Source: Pandoraea sp. PE-S2T-3 (GTDB lineage Bacteria > Pseudomonadota > Gammaproteobacteria > Burkholderiales > Burkholderiaceae). From it: a stretch of DNA of 64,000 nucleotides. Numbering within the stretch: position 1 is the stretch's first letter; each line of letters begins with the position of its first letter. A model generated the notes under the pieces. That model ran no database searches, was not told the DNA's origin, and saw only the letters and a program-made list of their open reading frames with translations. Shown here piece by piece: positions 1 to 8,283 of this stretch. The translations under genes were made by a program, and so were the position numbers. The DNA is taken from assembly GCF_002179965.1 (NCBI RefSeq), contig NZ_NGUQ01000018.1, positions 620,001-684,000 of the forward strand. The letters run 5' to 3'.

Positions 1-125
1 TGAGTGGCGCTCAGTTGCTTCACGAGCGCAGCATCGCGCGCCCAGAGAACAACGTCTTGGCGTGCTGCCATGTGACTCGCCATTGCGGTGCCCCAGGCAC
101 CTGCACCGAATACGGCAATTTTCAT
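1..125 (-). CDS. gpsA: Glycerol-3-phosphate dehydrogenase [NAD(P)+], N-terminal end only
   Basis: Only the first 41 codons are present; the gene runs off the left edge. The translation begins [16 protein letters not shown], the glycine-rich Rossmann loop (GxGxxG) that binds NAD(P)H in GpsA. The family reduces dihydroxyacetone phosphate to sn-glycerol-3-phosphate for phospholipid synthesis in the cytoplasm. It lies downstream of secB on the same strand, 80 bp away, matching the rhodanese-grxC-secB-gpsA order known from Burkholderiales. The ATG start is clear; the catalytic region is outside the window. Confidence 0.9.
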   Translation of the reverse strand, partial: MKIAVFGAGAWGTAMASHMAARQDVVLWARDAALVKQLSAT

Positions 126-205
126 GAGGGGGACCTCGACGCAATGGCTTGGCTCACGCAGCTAAGCGCCCTGCTGGCCATCGCGTCGATCAAGCGCGAG
201 AGCGC

Positions 206-712
206 TTAGTGAGTCTTGGCGGACGAGCCGTCGGGCATCACGATGCCCGGCGCCGGCGTCTCGCCGTTGGCCGCTTGCTGCTCGGCCAGTTGTGCCAGAC
301 GTTGTTCGTACAGCGCCTGGAAGTTGATTTCGGCCAGATGGATCGGCTGGAACCCGGCACGGCTGATGGCATCGGCCACGTTTGCACGCAGATACGGGTA
401 CACGATCGTCGGGCAGGCGATGCCGATGAGCGGATCGAGCTGCTCGACCGGCACGTTGCGGATTTCGAAAATGCCGGCTTGCTTGCCTTCAACCAGGAAC
501 GCAACCTTGTCCTTGATCTTTGCCGTCACGGTGGCGATCACGGCCACTTCGAAGATTTCATCGGCCAGACGCTCGGCGGCGACGTCCACTTGCACTTCGA
601 CCGTCGGCATTTCCTGTTCAAGGAAGATCGCGGGCGAGTTCGGCTGCTCAAGCGACAGATCTTTCAGGTAGGCGCGCTGGATGCTGAAAAACGGCTGATT
701 CTGGTCGGACAT
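206..712 (-). CDS. secB: Protein-export chaperone SecB
   Basis: A 168-residue cytoplasmic chaperone of typical family length. It keeps preproteins unfolded and hands them to SecA at the translocon. The N-terminal segment ([19 protein letters not shown], about residues 9-27) and the middle block around [11 protein letters not shown] (about 109-119) are SecB hallmarks. The C-terminal tail is Ala/Gln-rich and not conserved. The ATG is preceded by AAGGAAAAGAA, a good ribosome site. It sits between grxC and gpsA; a terminator-like hairpin lies just upstream, so its level may be set partly by read-through from grxC. Confidence 0.97.
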   Translation of the reverse strand: MSDQNQPFFSIQRAYLKDLSLEQPNSPAIFLEQEMPTVEVQVDVAAERLADEIFEVAVIATVTAKIKDKVAFLVEGKQAGIFEIRNVPVEQLDPLIGIACPTIVYPYLRANVADAISRAGFQPIHLAEINFQALYEQRLAQLAEQQAANGETPAPGIVMPDGSSAKTH

Positions 713-727
713 TTCTTTTCCTTGGGA

Positions 728-753
728 TAAAACAGCCGCGCAACGGCGCGGCT
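728..753 (-). terminator. Hairpin with T-run between grxC and secB
   Basis: A perfect 8-bp stem (AGCCGCGC / GCGCGGCT, 4-nt loop) is followed on the minus strand by GTTTTAT. It looks like an intrinsic terminator or attenuator inside the presumed rhodanese-grxC-secB-gpsA operon. The T-run is short, so termination is probably partial. Seen directly in sequence; the function is inferred. Confidence 0.55.
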
Positions 754-780
754 GGGCGGACTACTATTTTGCAGGCGGTA

Positions 781-1041
781 TCAGGCGGCTTGCAAGAGCG
801 GCGCGAGGCCACCGGCACGATCAAGCGCAGACAGATCGTCATAACCCCCGACGTGGCGATCGTCGATGTAGATCTGCGGCACCGTGCGACGGCCCGTGCG
901 CGTCATCATTTCTTCACGACGGGCAGGGTCCTTGTCGATCAGAATCTTCTCGATTTCCTGAACACCACGCTGGCGCAGCAGGCGCTCGGCCATCTGGCAA
1001 TACGGGCACACTTGCGTGCTGTACATCACGATCTTCGGCAT
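781..1041 (-). CDS. grxC: Glutaredoxin 3 (GrxC)
   Basis: An 86-residue glutaredoxin with the dithiol active site CPYC at residues 12-15. TVPQIYID with its cis-proline and the GGYDDL glutathione-binding segment follow. It uses glutathione to reduce protein disulfides and mixed disulfides in the cytoplasm. I chose the ATG that gives MPKIVMYSTQVCPYC; the reading frame stays open further upstream, but that extension overlaps the rhodanese gene and does not resemble the family. It lies 17 bp downstream of the rhodanese gene, so the two are probably cotranscribed. Confidence 0.96.
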   Translation of the reverse strand: MPKIVMYSTQVCPYCQMAERLLRQRGVQEIEKILIDKDPARREEMMTRTGRRTVPQIYIDDRHVGGYDDLSALDRAGGLAPLLQAA

Positions 1042-1058
1042 GACTGGCAACTCCTCGA

Positions 1059-1466
1059 TTACTTCACGACCGGCAAGCCGGCTTCCTGCCAAGCGGCAAG
1101 ACCGCCCTGGAGGCTGAACGACTCGGCATAGCCGAGATTGCGCAGCAACGTCTGGGCGCGCGCCGAGCGTTGACCGCTCTTGCACACGATAAGTACCGGT
1201 GCTGCCTTATTCTTGATGACTTGCCCGACTTTTTGTTCCACGTCGTCGAGCGGCACGTTGCGCGCGGACGGCAGGTGGCCGCCGGCGAATTCCTCTATCG
1301 AGCGCACGTCGAGAACCACGGCGCCCTTGCGGTTGATGAGCTGCGTCGCTTCGATCGTGGACAGACCGCGACCGCCGCGCTTGAAAACCGGCCATGCCAG
1401 CATGCCGCCCGAAACGAGGGCAATGGCGATCAGCGCGAGGTTGGTGTAATCGGCAAAGAACTTCAC
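1059..1466 (-). CDS. Membrane-anchored rhodanese-like protein
   Basis: A 135-residue protein with one N-terminal membrane segment (about residues 8-27) and a single rhodanese domain (about 36-133). The active-site loop CKSGQR puts the nucleophilic Cys at residue 95, so sulfur transfer is possible. The family usually handles thiosulfate or persulfide sulfur; the substrate here is unknown. I use a GTG start preceded by AGGTGG at good spacing. An upstream TTG at 1487 has no clear ribosome site. It is first in the apparent rhodanese-grxC-secB-gpsA unit. A TATAAT box on the minus strand (1505-1500) would place the transcript start about 27 nt upstream. Confidence 0.88.
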   Translation of the reverse strand: MKFFADYTNLALIAIALVSGGMLAWPVFKRGGRGLSTIEATQLINRKGAVVLDVRSIEEFAGGHLPSARNVPLDDVEQKVGQVIKNKAAPVLIVCKSGQRSARAQTLLRNLGYAESFSLQGGLAAWQEAGLPVVK

Positions 1467-1499
1467 AAGCCACCTGAAAAAGATCAAAAGAATCCGATC

Positions 1500-1505
1500 A
1501 TTATA
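1500..1505 (-). promoter_or_regulatory. TATAAT -10 box for the rhodanese-grxC-secB unit
   Basis: A perfect TATAAT hexamer on the minus strand in an AT-rich stretch about 34 bp upstream of the chosen GTG start. I see no good -35 at the right distance. It sits in the 233-bp divergent region shared with gpmA. Confidence 0.45.
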
Positions 1506-1699
1506 AAATATTCCGAGATTGCGCCGACGGGTCGCGTTGCCAATCGTTGCGCCGGACCTCGGCGGCGGTTTTTCCGCCCCCTCGATCGTCCTCGGTCCGC
1601 TGCTGCTACGCCCATACTGGGCGGGGCTGCGCGGGGTGCCACGAACCGCTTTCGCGCCTCCCGGCTGCCCCCGCTTTCCAACTCTGACTGAAGCTGCTC

Positions 1700-2446
1700 A
1701 TGTACAAGCTCGTTCTCATCCGCCACGGCGAATCGACGTGGAACAAGGAAAATCGCTTCACCGGCTGGGTCGACGTCGACCTGACCGAAAAGGGCGTCAC
1801 CGAAGCCAGCCAGGCAGGCAAATTGCTCGCCGACGCCGGTTTCGCCTTCGATCTGGCCTACACCTCGGTGCTCAAGCGCGCCATTCGCACGCTCTGGCAC
1901 GTGCAGGATGCCATGGACCAGATGTGGATTCCCGTGGTCCACACCTGGCGCCTGAACGAGCGTCACTACGGTGCGCTGGCCGGCCTGAACAAGGCCGAAA
2001 CCGCCGCAAAGTACGGTGACGATCAGGTCCACGTGTGGCGTCGCAGCTACGACACGCCGCCGCCCCCGCTCGCCGACGACGACGAACGCAGCTCGTACAA
2101 CGACCCGCGTTACGCCAAGCTCAAGCGCGAAGAGATTCCGCTCACCGAGTGCCTGAAGGACACCGTCGCTCGCGTTCTCCCGCTGTGGAACGAATCGATC
2201 GCCCCGGCGGTGCGTGCCGGCAAGCAAGTGCTCGTCGCCGCACACGGCAATTCGCTGCGCGCGCTCATCAAGCACCTGGACAACATTTCGGACGACGACA
2301 TCGCCGGCCTGAACATCCCGAACGGCACGCCGCTCGTGTATGAACTGGACGCCGATCTCAAGCCGATTCGCCACTACTACCTGGGCGATCAGGACAAGAT
2401 CGCCGGCGCACTGGCGGCTGTCGCCGCGCAGGGCAAGTCGAAGTAA
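1700..2446 (+). CDS. gpmA: 2,3-bisphosphoglycerate-dependent phosphoglycerate mutase
   Basis: A 248-residue histidine-phosphatase-fold enzyme of exactly the usual length. It interconverts 3- and 2-phosphoglycerate in glycolysis and gluconeogenesis. The phosphorylated histidine lies in the N-terminal LIRHGES motif (about residues 6-12). The second catalytic histidine is in [10 protein letters not shown] (about 183-192). The [11 protein letters not shown] block, which contacts substrate, is intact. It is transcribed divergently from the rhodanese operon. A strong terminator follows. Confidence 0.97.
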   Translation: MYKLVLIRHGESTWNKENRFTGWVDVDLTEKGVTEASQAGKLLADAGFAFDLAYTSVLKRAIRTLWHVQDAMDQMWIPVVHTWRLNERHYGALAGLNKAETAAKYGDDQVHVWRRSYDTPPPPLADDDERSSYNDPRYAKLKREEIPLTECLKDTVARVLPLWNESIAPAVRAGKQVLVAAHGNSLRALIKHLDNISDDDIAGLNIPNGTPLVYELDADLKPIRHYYLGDQDKIAGALAAVAAQGKSK

Positions 2447-2964
2447 ATCGCCGGAAATCACTGGAAAACGCACGGCAATCGCCGTGCGTGCCGTCCCTGA
2501 CGGGCCATCGCGACACCTCGGTGTTCCGATGGCCCGTTTGCCATGCGCACCGCAACTCGGGGCCCCTGGGCTCGCCAGGGATCCGTCATTGCCCCGCCAT
2601 CATCACGACATTCCCGCGCCATTCGTCCGTCATTCATCCGTCATTCGCACTGCGCACAAACCCCTAGCGGTAATACGGTGTAACACGTCCATATGACCGT
2701 TTGCCCTGCATTTGCCGGCATGGTGAGGCCAATCCCCTCCGGGCCGTTTGGCACATCCTGCCTGCCATCGCAACGCATTATCGGGCCACACTTCACGGAA
2801 AATTCACGCAAAGGACGCATTGACTGGAACTTTTCTGAGAACCTCTCCGGAAAACTCCCTGTCGAATGGGCAATGTCCGCCCTGCGGGCAAACGGTTATA
2901 CTTCGCCAAAGTGCGCGCGCCCATTGGCGGGCGCCCCGAAAAAATCCGGAATTTCCACGCCTAT
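2447..2964. other. Intergenic region gpmA-ctpA
   Basis: About 520 bp without a convincing gene. It begins with two hairpins (2468-2489, a 9-bp stem without a T-run; and 2501-2539, the terminator listed separately). The rest, about 425 bp, should hold the ctpA promoter. The ctpA frame stays open upstream of its likely start, but the extra residues do not look like family sequence. I recognise no RNA gene here. Confidence 0.6.
2501..2539 (+). terminator. Intrinsic terminator after gpmA
   Basis: A 10-bp perfect stem (CGGGCCATCG / CGATGGCCCG) encloses a second short stem (ACACC / GGTGT) and is followed by TTT. Good end for the gpmA transcript. Confidence 0.7.
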
Positions 2965-4527
2965 ATGCGCCAAACCCTCAAACACATCGGCCTGATCGTG
3001 CTGGGCCTCGCGACCGGTGCGGCTGCCACCCTCGCGTTTTCGCAGGCGTCCGCACAGAGCGCTACCACGCCGCTACCGCTAGAGCAGCTCCGTCTGCTGG
3101 CCGAAGTGTTCGGTCAGATCAAGCGTGAATACGTCCAGCCGGTCGACGACAAGAAGCTGCTGACCGCAGCCATCAAGGGTATGGTGTCGAGCCTCGACCC
3201 GCACTCGTCGTATCTCGACAAGGAAGAATACAAAGAGCTGCAAGAGCAGACGCGTGGCCGCTTCGCAGGTCTCGGCATCGAGATCTCGCAGGAAGACGGC
3301 CTCGTGAAGGTGATCACGCCGATCGAAGACAGCCCGGCGTTCAAGGCCGGCCTCAAGCCCGGCGACCTGATCACCCGCATCGACGACAAGCCGGTACGCG
3401 GCATGACGCTCGACCAGGCGGTCAAGCGTATGCGCGGCGCCCCGGGCAGCAAGGTCACGCTGACCATCTACCGCAAGTCCGACGAGCGCACCTTCCCGGT
3501 GTCGATCGTGCGCGCCGAAATTCGCGTGCAGAGCGTCAAGGGCAAGCTGCTGGAGCCGGGTATCGCCTACGTGCGCATCACCAGCTTCCAGGAACGCACG
3601 GTGCCGGATCTGGCCAAGAAGCTGCAAGAACTGTCGAAGGATCAACCGGTCAAGGGTCTGATTCTCGATCTGCGTAACAACGGCGGCGGTATTCTCCAGT
3701 CCGCAGTTGGCGTGTCGGCAGCGTTCCTGCAAAACGGCGCGACCGTCGTGACGACCAACGGTCAGATCGAAGACGCGAAGCAGAAGTACACCGCAACGTT
3801 CGACAACTACCGTCTGTCGGCCAGCCCGGACGATCCGCTCAAGGGCGAAGCGCCGATCTGGAAGACGGTGCCGATGGTGGTGCTGGTGAACGCCTACTCG
3901 GCCTCGGCCTCGGAAATCGTGGCGGGTGCGCTGCAAGACTCGAAGCGTGCACTGATCATGGGCAAGACCACGTTCGGCAAGGGTTCGGTGCAAACGGTGC
4001 GTCAGCTCTCGCCGGATACGGCACTGCGTCTGACCACGGCGTACTACTACACGCCGAGCGGCCGCTCGATCCAGTCGATCGGTATCAAGCCGGACGTGCC
4101 GGTCGATCAGAATCCGAAGGGTGACCCGGACGACGTGCTGGTGACGCGCGAAATCGATTACCAGAACCACCTGCACAACACGCAGACGCCGGACGAGCAG
4201 AAGGAAATCGATGCTCGCGAAACCCGCCGCCTGGAAGAGCTGCGCCGTCTCGAGGAAGAAAACGCCAAGAAGACGCCGGAAGAACGCAAGAAGGAAAGCC
4301 AGGAGCGTCTGCCGGATCTGGGTAGCGCCGATGACTTCATGCTCCAGCAGGCTGTGCATCAACTGAAGGGCGAACCGGTCCAGCGCACGAAGTCGCGTCT
4401 GGAAGCCAATGCCGGTCCGCTGCCGAAGGATGCCAAGGCTGCACCGGCCGCCGCCCCGGCTGCCGGCGCCAAGACCGATCCGAAGACGGATACGGTCGTG
4501 CCCGCCAAGCCGACGGACAAGAAGTAA
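2965..4527 (+). CDS. ctpA: C-terminal processing (S41) periplasmic protease
   Basis: A 520-residue carboxyl-terminal processing protease. The N-terminus has a signal or anchor segment (about residues 5-31, ending ASAQS). Then come a PDZ domain (about 95-175) and the S41 protease core. The catalytic Ser-Lys dyad is visible as SASASE (312-317, nucleophile Ser314) and FGKGSVQ (Lys339), with the 25-residue spacing seen in E. coli Prc. The C-terminal third is charged, then Ala/Lys/Pro-rich and poorly conserved. The family trims C-termini of periplasmic and envelope proteins. I start at the ATG for MRQTLKHIG because upstream codons do not look like protein. A terminator follows. Confidence 0.95.
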   Translation: MRQTLKHIGLIVLGLATGAAATLAFSQASAQSATTPLPLEQLRLLAEVFGQIKREYVQPVDDKKLLTAAIKGMVSSLDPHSSYLDKEEYKELQEQTRGRFAGLGIEISQEDGLVKVITPIEDSPAFKAGLKPGDLITRIDDKPVRGMTLDQAVKRMRGAPGSKVTLTIYRKSDERTFPVSIVRAEIRVQSVKGKLLEPGIAYVRITSFQERTVPDLAKKLQELSKDQPVKGLILDLRNNGGGILQSAVGVSAAFLQNGATVVTTNGQIEDAKQKYTATFDNYRLSASPDDPLKGEAPIWKTVPMVVLVNAYSASASEIVAGALQDSKRALIMGKTTFGKGSVQTVRQLSPDTALRLTTAYYYTPSGRSIQSIGIKPDVPVDQNPKGDPDDVLVTREIDYQNHLHNTQTPDEQKEIDARETRRLEELRRLEEENAKKTPEERKKESQERLPDLGSADDFMLQQAVHQLKGEPVQRTKSRLEANAGPLPKDAKAAPAAAPAAGAKTDPKTDTVVPAKPTDKK

Positions 4528-4548
4528 GCATCCGCCTTACACTACGAA

Positions 4549-4579
4549 CCGTGCCCGCGAAAGCCGGCACGGTTTTTTT
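4549..4579 (+). terminator. Intrinsic terminator after ctpA
   Basis: Stem CCGTGCC / GGCACGG with a 10-nt loop, followed by seven T residues, 21 bp after the ctpA stop codon. Confidence 0.9.
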
Positions 4580-4666
4580 ATTGCCGCGCGGGCGTCATCC
4601 CGCCGCTCCGTCCACCGACGGCCGCACGCCGCCCCCCATGTGGCCAAAAGGCTTCTCCGTTTTGCG

Positions 4667-5419
4667 ATGAACGACGATCAGCTGTTGCGTTACTCCCGTC
4701 ATATCCTGCTCGATGAAATCGGTATCGAGGGCCAGGAGCGTCTGCTGGCCGCCCACGCGGTAATCGTGGGTGCGGGCGGTCTCGGCTCACCTGCCGCGCT
4801 TTATCTGGCGGCCTCTGGCATCGGGCGCATTACCTTGATCGATGACGACGATGTCGATCTCACCAACCTGCAACGCCAGATCCTGCACGACACCCACAGC
4901 GTGGGTCATCCGAAGGTGATCTCGGGCCGCAATCGCATTGCTCAGGTCAATCCGGGCGTGGTGGTAGACGTCGTCAACGAGCGAGTGGACGAAGTTCGCC
5001 TCACTGCGCTGGCAAAGACGGCGAGCGTGGTGCTCGACGGTTCCGACAACTTCGTCACGCGCCATGCGGTCAATCGCGCGTGCGTGGCGGCCAAGGTGCC
5101 GCTGGTCTCGGGCGCTGCGCTGCGCTTCGATGGGCAGATCAGTGTGTTCGACGTGCGCAACGACACGTCACCCTGCTACGAATGCATCTTCCCCGCAGAT
5201 GAGCCGTTCCCCGAGCAAGCGTGCGCCACCATGGGCGTGCTGGCGCCGCTCGTGGGCATCATCGGCAGCATGCAAGCCGCCGAGGCGATCAAGGTCATCA
5301 CGGGGGTCGGTGTGCCGCTGGTAGGCCGTCTGCTGATGCTCGACAGCCGCAAGATGAGTTGGCACACGATGCACTGCGCGCGCAATCCGGAATGCAAGGT
5401 CTGCGGACAGCGTCACTGA
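4667..5419 (+). CDS. moeB: HesA/MoeB/ThiF-family adenylyltransferase
   Basis: A 250-residue E1-like enzyme that adenylates the C-terminal glycine of a small sulfur carrier (MoaD or ThiS) for molybdopterin or thiamine synthesis. Visible features are the ATP-binding loop VGAGGLGSPAALYLA (about residues 35-49), the DDDDVDLTNLQRQ block that contacts ATP and the partner, and two zinc-binding Cys pairs (CYEC, about 170-173; CKVC, about 244-247). The start is the ATG giving MNDDQLLRYSRHILLDEIG, the canonical N-terminus. Sequence alone does not tell MoeB from ThiF; many betaproteobacteria use one enzyme for both. It overlaps nothing and ends at a bidirectional terminator. Confidence 0.9.
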   Translation: MNDDQLLRYSRHILLDEIGIEGQERLLAAHAVIVGAGGLGSPAALYLAASGIGRITLIDDDDVDLTNLQRQILHDTHSVGHPKVISGRNRIAQVNPGVVVDVVNERVDEVRLTALAKTASVVLDGSDNFVTRHAVNRACVAAKVPLVSGAALRFDGQISVFDVRNDTSPCYECIFPADEPFPEQACATMGVLAPLVGIIGSMQAAEAIKVITGVGVPLVGRLLMLDSRKMSWHTMHCARNPECKVCGQRH

Positions 5420-5477
5420 GTGACGTCGATTTTTTTGTGCCGATTCCGAGAGTTCACGCGCGAAGCTGAGCAGATAT

Positions 5478-5519
5478 AAAAAATGCGGGCACCCCGTTAC
5501 CGGGGGCCCGCATTTTTTT
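5478..5519. terminator. Bidirectional terminator between moeB and ptsI
   Basis: AAAAAATGCGGGC pairs with GCCCGCATTTTTT around an inner CCCCG/CGGGG stem. A-run and T-run on both sides serve the convergent moeB and ptsI transcripts. Confidence 0.93.
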
Positions 5520-5533
5520 GCGGCAACGAAAAA

Positions 5534-7270
5534 CTAGGCGACCGCGAGACGCGCCAGCGCCGCCTGCATTTCCTCGGGCTCCGTCGCCGCCAGCAGTTCC
5601 TGCACCGGCCGCTCGAGATCGGGCAGATGTGCGCGCAAGATCTCCTGCTTCACCTGAAGTAACTGGCTCGGATGCATCGAGAACTCGCGCAAGCCCATGC
5701 CCAGCAGCAGACGCGTTGCCGTCGGGTCGCCGGCCATTTCACCGCATACCGCCACCGGCACGCCATACGCGTGTGCCTCGCGGATCGTCATGGCAATCAG
5801 GCGCAACACGGCCGGATGCAGCGGATCGTAGAGATGCGCCACCGCGTTATCGGCCCGGTCGATCGCCAGCGTGTATTGAATCAGATCGTTCGTGCCGATC
5901 GACAGGAAGTCGAGCCGCTTGAGGAACATCGGCACGGTGAGCGCGGCGGCGGGCACTTCGATCATCGCGCCGAGTTTCACGCCCGGGTCGTAGAGCAGAC
6001 CGGCCGCGTCGAGCTGTGCCTTGGCTTCGCCCACGAGCTCAAGCGTCTGATCGATCTCTTGCGCGTGCGCGAGCATCGGGAACAGGATTCGCACCTGACC
6101 GAACGACGACGCGCGCAGAATCGCCCGCAACTGTGTGAGGAACATGCGCGGTTCGGACAAGCTCCATCGAATGGCACGCAAGCCCAGCGCCGGGTTCGAC
6201 GCGGTCTCGTACGACTCGTGGCTGTCGAGCGGCTTGTCGGCCCCGACGTCGATCGTGCGAATCGTGAGCGGCAACCCCTTCATCGACTCGACCGCACGTT
6301 TGTACGCCTCGAACTGCTCCTCCTCCTCCGGCGCCTCTTCCATATTCATGAAGAGGAATTCCGTGCGGAAGAGCCCCACACCGACGGCGCCCGCAGCCAC
6401 AGCAGTCTTGGCGTCTTCCGGCAACTCGATGTTGGCGAGCAGCTCGATGGGGGTGCCGTCGATGGTCTGTGCCGGCGAGTGCTTGAGCCGTTGCAACCGG
6501 CGGTCTTCGAGCGCGCGCTCGCTCTGCCGGTAGCTGTACTCTTCGAGCACGATCGGTGCCGGGTCGACGATCACGATGCCGTGGTCGCCGTCGATGATGA
6601 TGATGTCGTCCTGCTTGATCAGCAGACTGGCCTGCGCCACGCCGACCGATGCCGGAATGCCCAGACTGCGCGCGACAATCGCCGTGTGCGAGGTCTTGCC
6701 GCCCAGGTCGGTGACAAAGCCCTTGAACGTCTGCGACTTGAACTGAAGCATGTCGGCGGGGGCGATATCGCGGGCCACGACGATCATGTCGTCGCGCGGC
6801 GTCTCGGCCACCACGTGCCGGATGCCGGGCGCCCCGGCGAGTGCCTTGAGCACACGCTCCGTCACTTGCTCAATATCGGCGCGACGCTCACGCAGATACT
6901 CGTCTTCGATGTCTTCGAAGCGGGCAACGAGCACTTCCAGTTGCGTGGTCAGTGCCCACTCGGCGTTGTAACGGCGCTCGCGTACGAGCTTGACGACGGC
7001 GTCGACGAGCAGCGTGTCGTTAAGAATCAGGGAGTGGACATCGAGAAACGCCCCCATCTCGCCCGGCGCGTCGTCGGGGAGTTCAGCCTTGAGGGTATCG
7101 AGTTCTTGCTGGACGCTCGCCTGCGCTTTGCGAAAGCGCGCGATTTCGTCGTCGATCTGGGACGGATCGAGCAGATAGTGCGGGACATCGAGCGTTGCGG
7201 GCGCCAGAAGATAGGCGCGGCCGATCGCGATGCCACGCGAGACGGGAATGCCGTGCAGGGTGAAAGACAA
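5534..7270 (-). CDS. ptsI: PTS enzyme I (phosphoenolpyruvate-protein phosphotransferase)
   Basis: A 578-residue enzyme I. It takes phosphate from phosphoenolpyruvate onto a histidine and passes it to HPr. The phosphorylated His195 sits in GGKTSHTAIVARS. The PEP-binding C-terminal domain shows VGLFRTEFLFM, IGTNDLIQYTLA and the active-site Cys motif VAVCGEMAGD. Length and domain order (HPr-binding, swivelling His, PEP-binding) are normal. The start is a TTG preceded by GGGGAG. It is third in an EIIA-HPr-EI cluster with no sugar permease nearby, which in betaproteobacteria is usually a regulatory relay, not a sugar importer. Confidence 0.96.
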   Translation of the reverse strand: MSFTLHGIPVSRGIAIGRAYLLAPATLDVPHYLLDPSQIDDEIARFRKAQASVQQELDTLKAELPDDAPGEMGAFLDVHSLILNDTLLVDAVVKLVRERRYNAEWALTTQLEVLVARFEDIEDEYLRERRADIEQVTERVLKALAGAPGIRHVVAETPRDDMIVVARDIAPADMLQFKSQTFKGFVTDLGGKTSHTAIVARSLGIPASVGVAQASLLIKQDDIIIIDGDHGIVIVDPAPIVLEEYSYRQSERALEDRRLQRLKHSPAQTIDGTPIELLANIELPEDAKTAVAAGAVGVGLFRTEFLFMNMEEAPEEEEQFEAYKRAVESMKGLPLTIRTIDVGADKPLDSHESYETASNPALGLRAIRWSLSEPRMFLTQLRAILRASSFGQVRILFPMLAHAQEIDQTLELVGEAKAQLDAAGLLYDPGVKLGAMIEVPAAALTVPMFLKRLDFLSIGTNDLIQYTLAIDRADNAVAHLYDPLHPAVLRLIAMTIREAHAYGVPVAVCGEMAGDPTATRLLLGMGLREFSMHPSQLLQVKQEILRAHLPDLERPVQELLAATEPEEMQAALARLAVA

Positions 7271-7416
7271 GGAAGTCTCCCCAGTTCAAAGGCGGATGAT
7301 TCGATCCTCCGGGCCGGTGCGGGCCCGATTCCGGCGTTTGGATGGCGCTTGGGCTGCCCCGTTGGCGACGCGCCTGCAAAGCGCCGCCGGACTCGCCACT
7401 GGCCATAACAACGCGC

Positions 7417-7686
7417 TTACTCCCCTTCGCCGAACTTGCCCGCGATGAGGGCCAGGATCTCGTCCATGGCTTGTTGTTCGTCCGTACCTTCGGTCTCGAC
7501 TTCCACTTTCGAGCCAATGCCGGCCGCCAGCATCATGACGCCCATGATGCTCTTCGCGTTGATTCGCCGACCGTTCCGGGTCAGCCAGACCTCACTCTGA
7601 AATTTCGCCGCCAGTTGCGTCAGCTTTGCGGATGCCCGGGCATGCAAGCCCAATTTATTTACGATCGTCGTTTCTTGTCGAAGCAT
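7417..7686 (-). CDS. ptsH: Phosphocarrier protein HPr
   Basis: An 89-residue HPr with the phosphorylated His15 in NKLGLHARASAK and the conserved Ser46 in NAKSIMGVMML, the site used by HPr kinase where one exists. It carries phosphate from enzyme I to EIIA domains. It starts 3 bp after the EIIA gene ends, so the two are probably translationally coupled. ptsI follows after a 146-bp gap. Confidence 0.96.
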   Translation of the reverse strand: MLRQETTIVNKLGLHARASAKLTQLAAKFQSEVWLTRNGRRINAKSIMGVMMLAAGIGSKVEVETEGTDEQQAMDEILALIAGKFGEGE

Positions 7687-7689
7687 GTT

Positions 7690-8103
7690 TCAGTGTGACG
7701 TAGAGTGTATGGCCGGCGCACCTGCGCCGACTTCCAGAATACCTTTAGATCCGCCTGCAAGCACCTTTTCAGCCAGCGTGTCGAGCGGCACCGAGCGGTA
7801 GCAGACCGACTTGATGAGCATCGACAGGTTGACCCCCGCGAGCACCCGCACCTTCGGCCCGACCAACTGCGCCGCGATGTTCGACGGCGTGGCGCCAAAC
7901 AGGTCGGTGAGCACCAGCACGCCGTTTTCTTCGTGCAGTTGTGCGAGCCGTTCGCGGGCGACGCCGAGCAGCGCCGCCGTGTCCTGGTCGGGCGCAACGT
8001 CAATCGCACCGATGCGCGCCGGACAGCCGCCGTAAATATGTGAAACACACTCGCGAAGGGCTGTCGCGAGCGGTGCGTGGGCAATGATCAGAATTCCAGC
8101 CAT
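7690..8103 (-). CDS. PTS EIIA component, mannose/fructose type
   Basis: A 137-residue EIIA(Man)-fold protein. The likely phosphorylation site is His9 in MAGILIIAHAPLA. The VLVLTDLFGATPSNIA block (about residues 63-78) is the family signature. It accepts phosphate from HPr. No EIIB, EIIC or EIID gene is present here, so it most likely acts as a signalling end point. The ATG at 8103 gives the canonical N-terminus; the frame could extend 15 codons upstream. The cluster is commonly annotated as ptsA/manX-like in Burkholderiales; I leave the symbol blank because usage varies. Confidence 0.92.
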   Translation of the reverse strand: MAGILIIAHAPLATALRECVSHIYGGCPARIGAIDVAPDQDTAALLGVARERLAQLHEENGVLVLTDLFGATPSNIAAQLVGPKVRVLAGVNLSMLIKSVCYRSVPLDTLAEKVLAGGSKGILEVGAGAPAIHSTSH

Positions 8104-8283
8104 GATGCTAGGCGCGCCGAGCGCCGTGGATGTCCGGGGTACGAACACAACGACGAACGCAGGCCTGTCGATTTTGGGACTCTCATTTTAGCAGGCGCGC
8201 AAAATCCCCGTGTTTTCATCACGTTAGGGTCTGTACCGACGTGTCACAAAGCCGTGCGCACCGGCCGCAGACCCTTGCTGGCC

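Noticed and set aside
5672-7408. Plus-strand open frame of 578 codons opposite ptsI
   Set aside because: Mirror of the ptsI coding frame; no motifs and no ribosome site.
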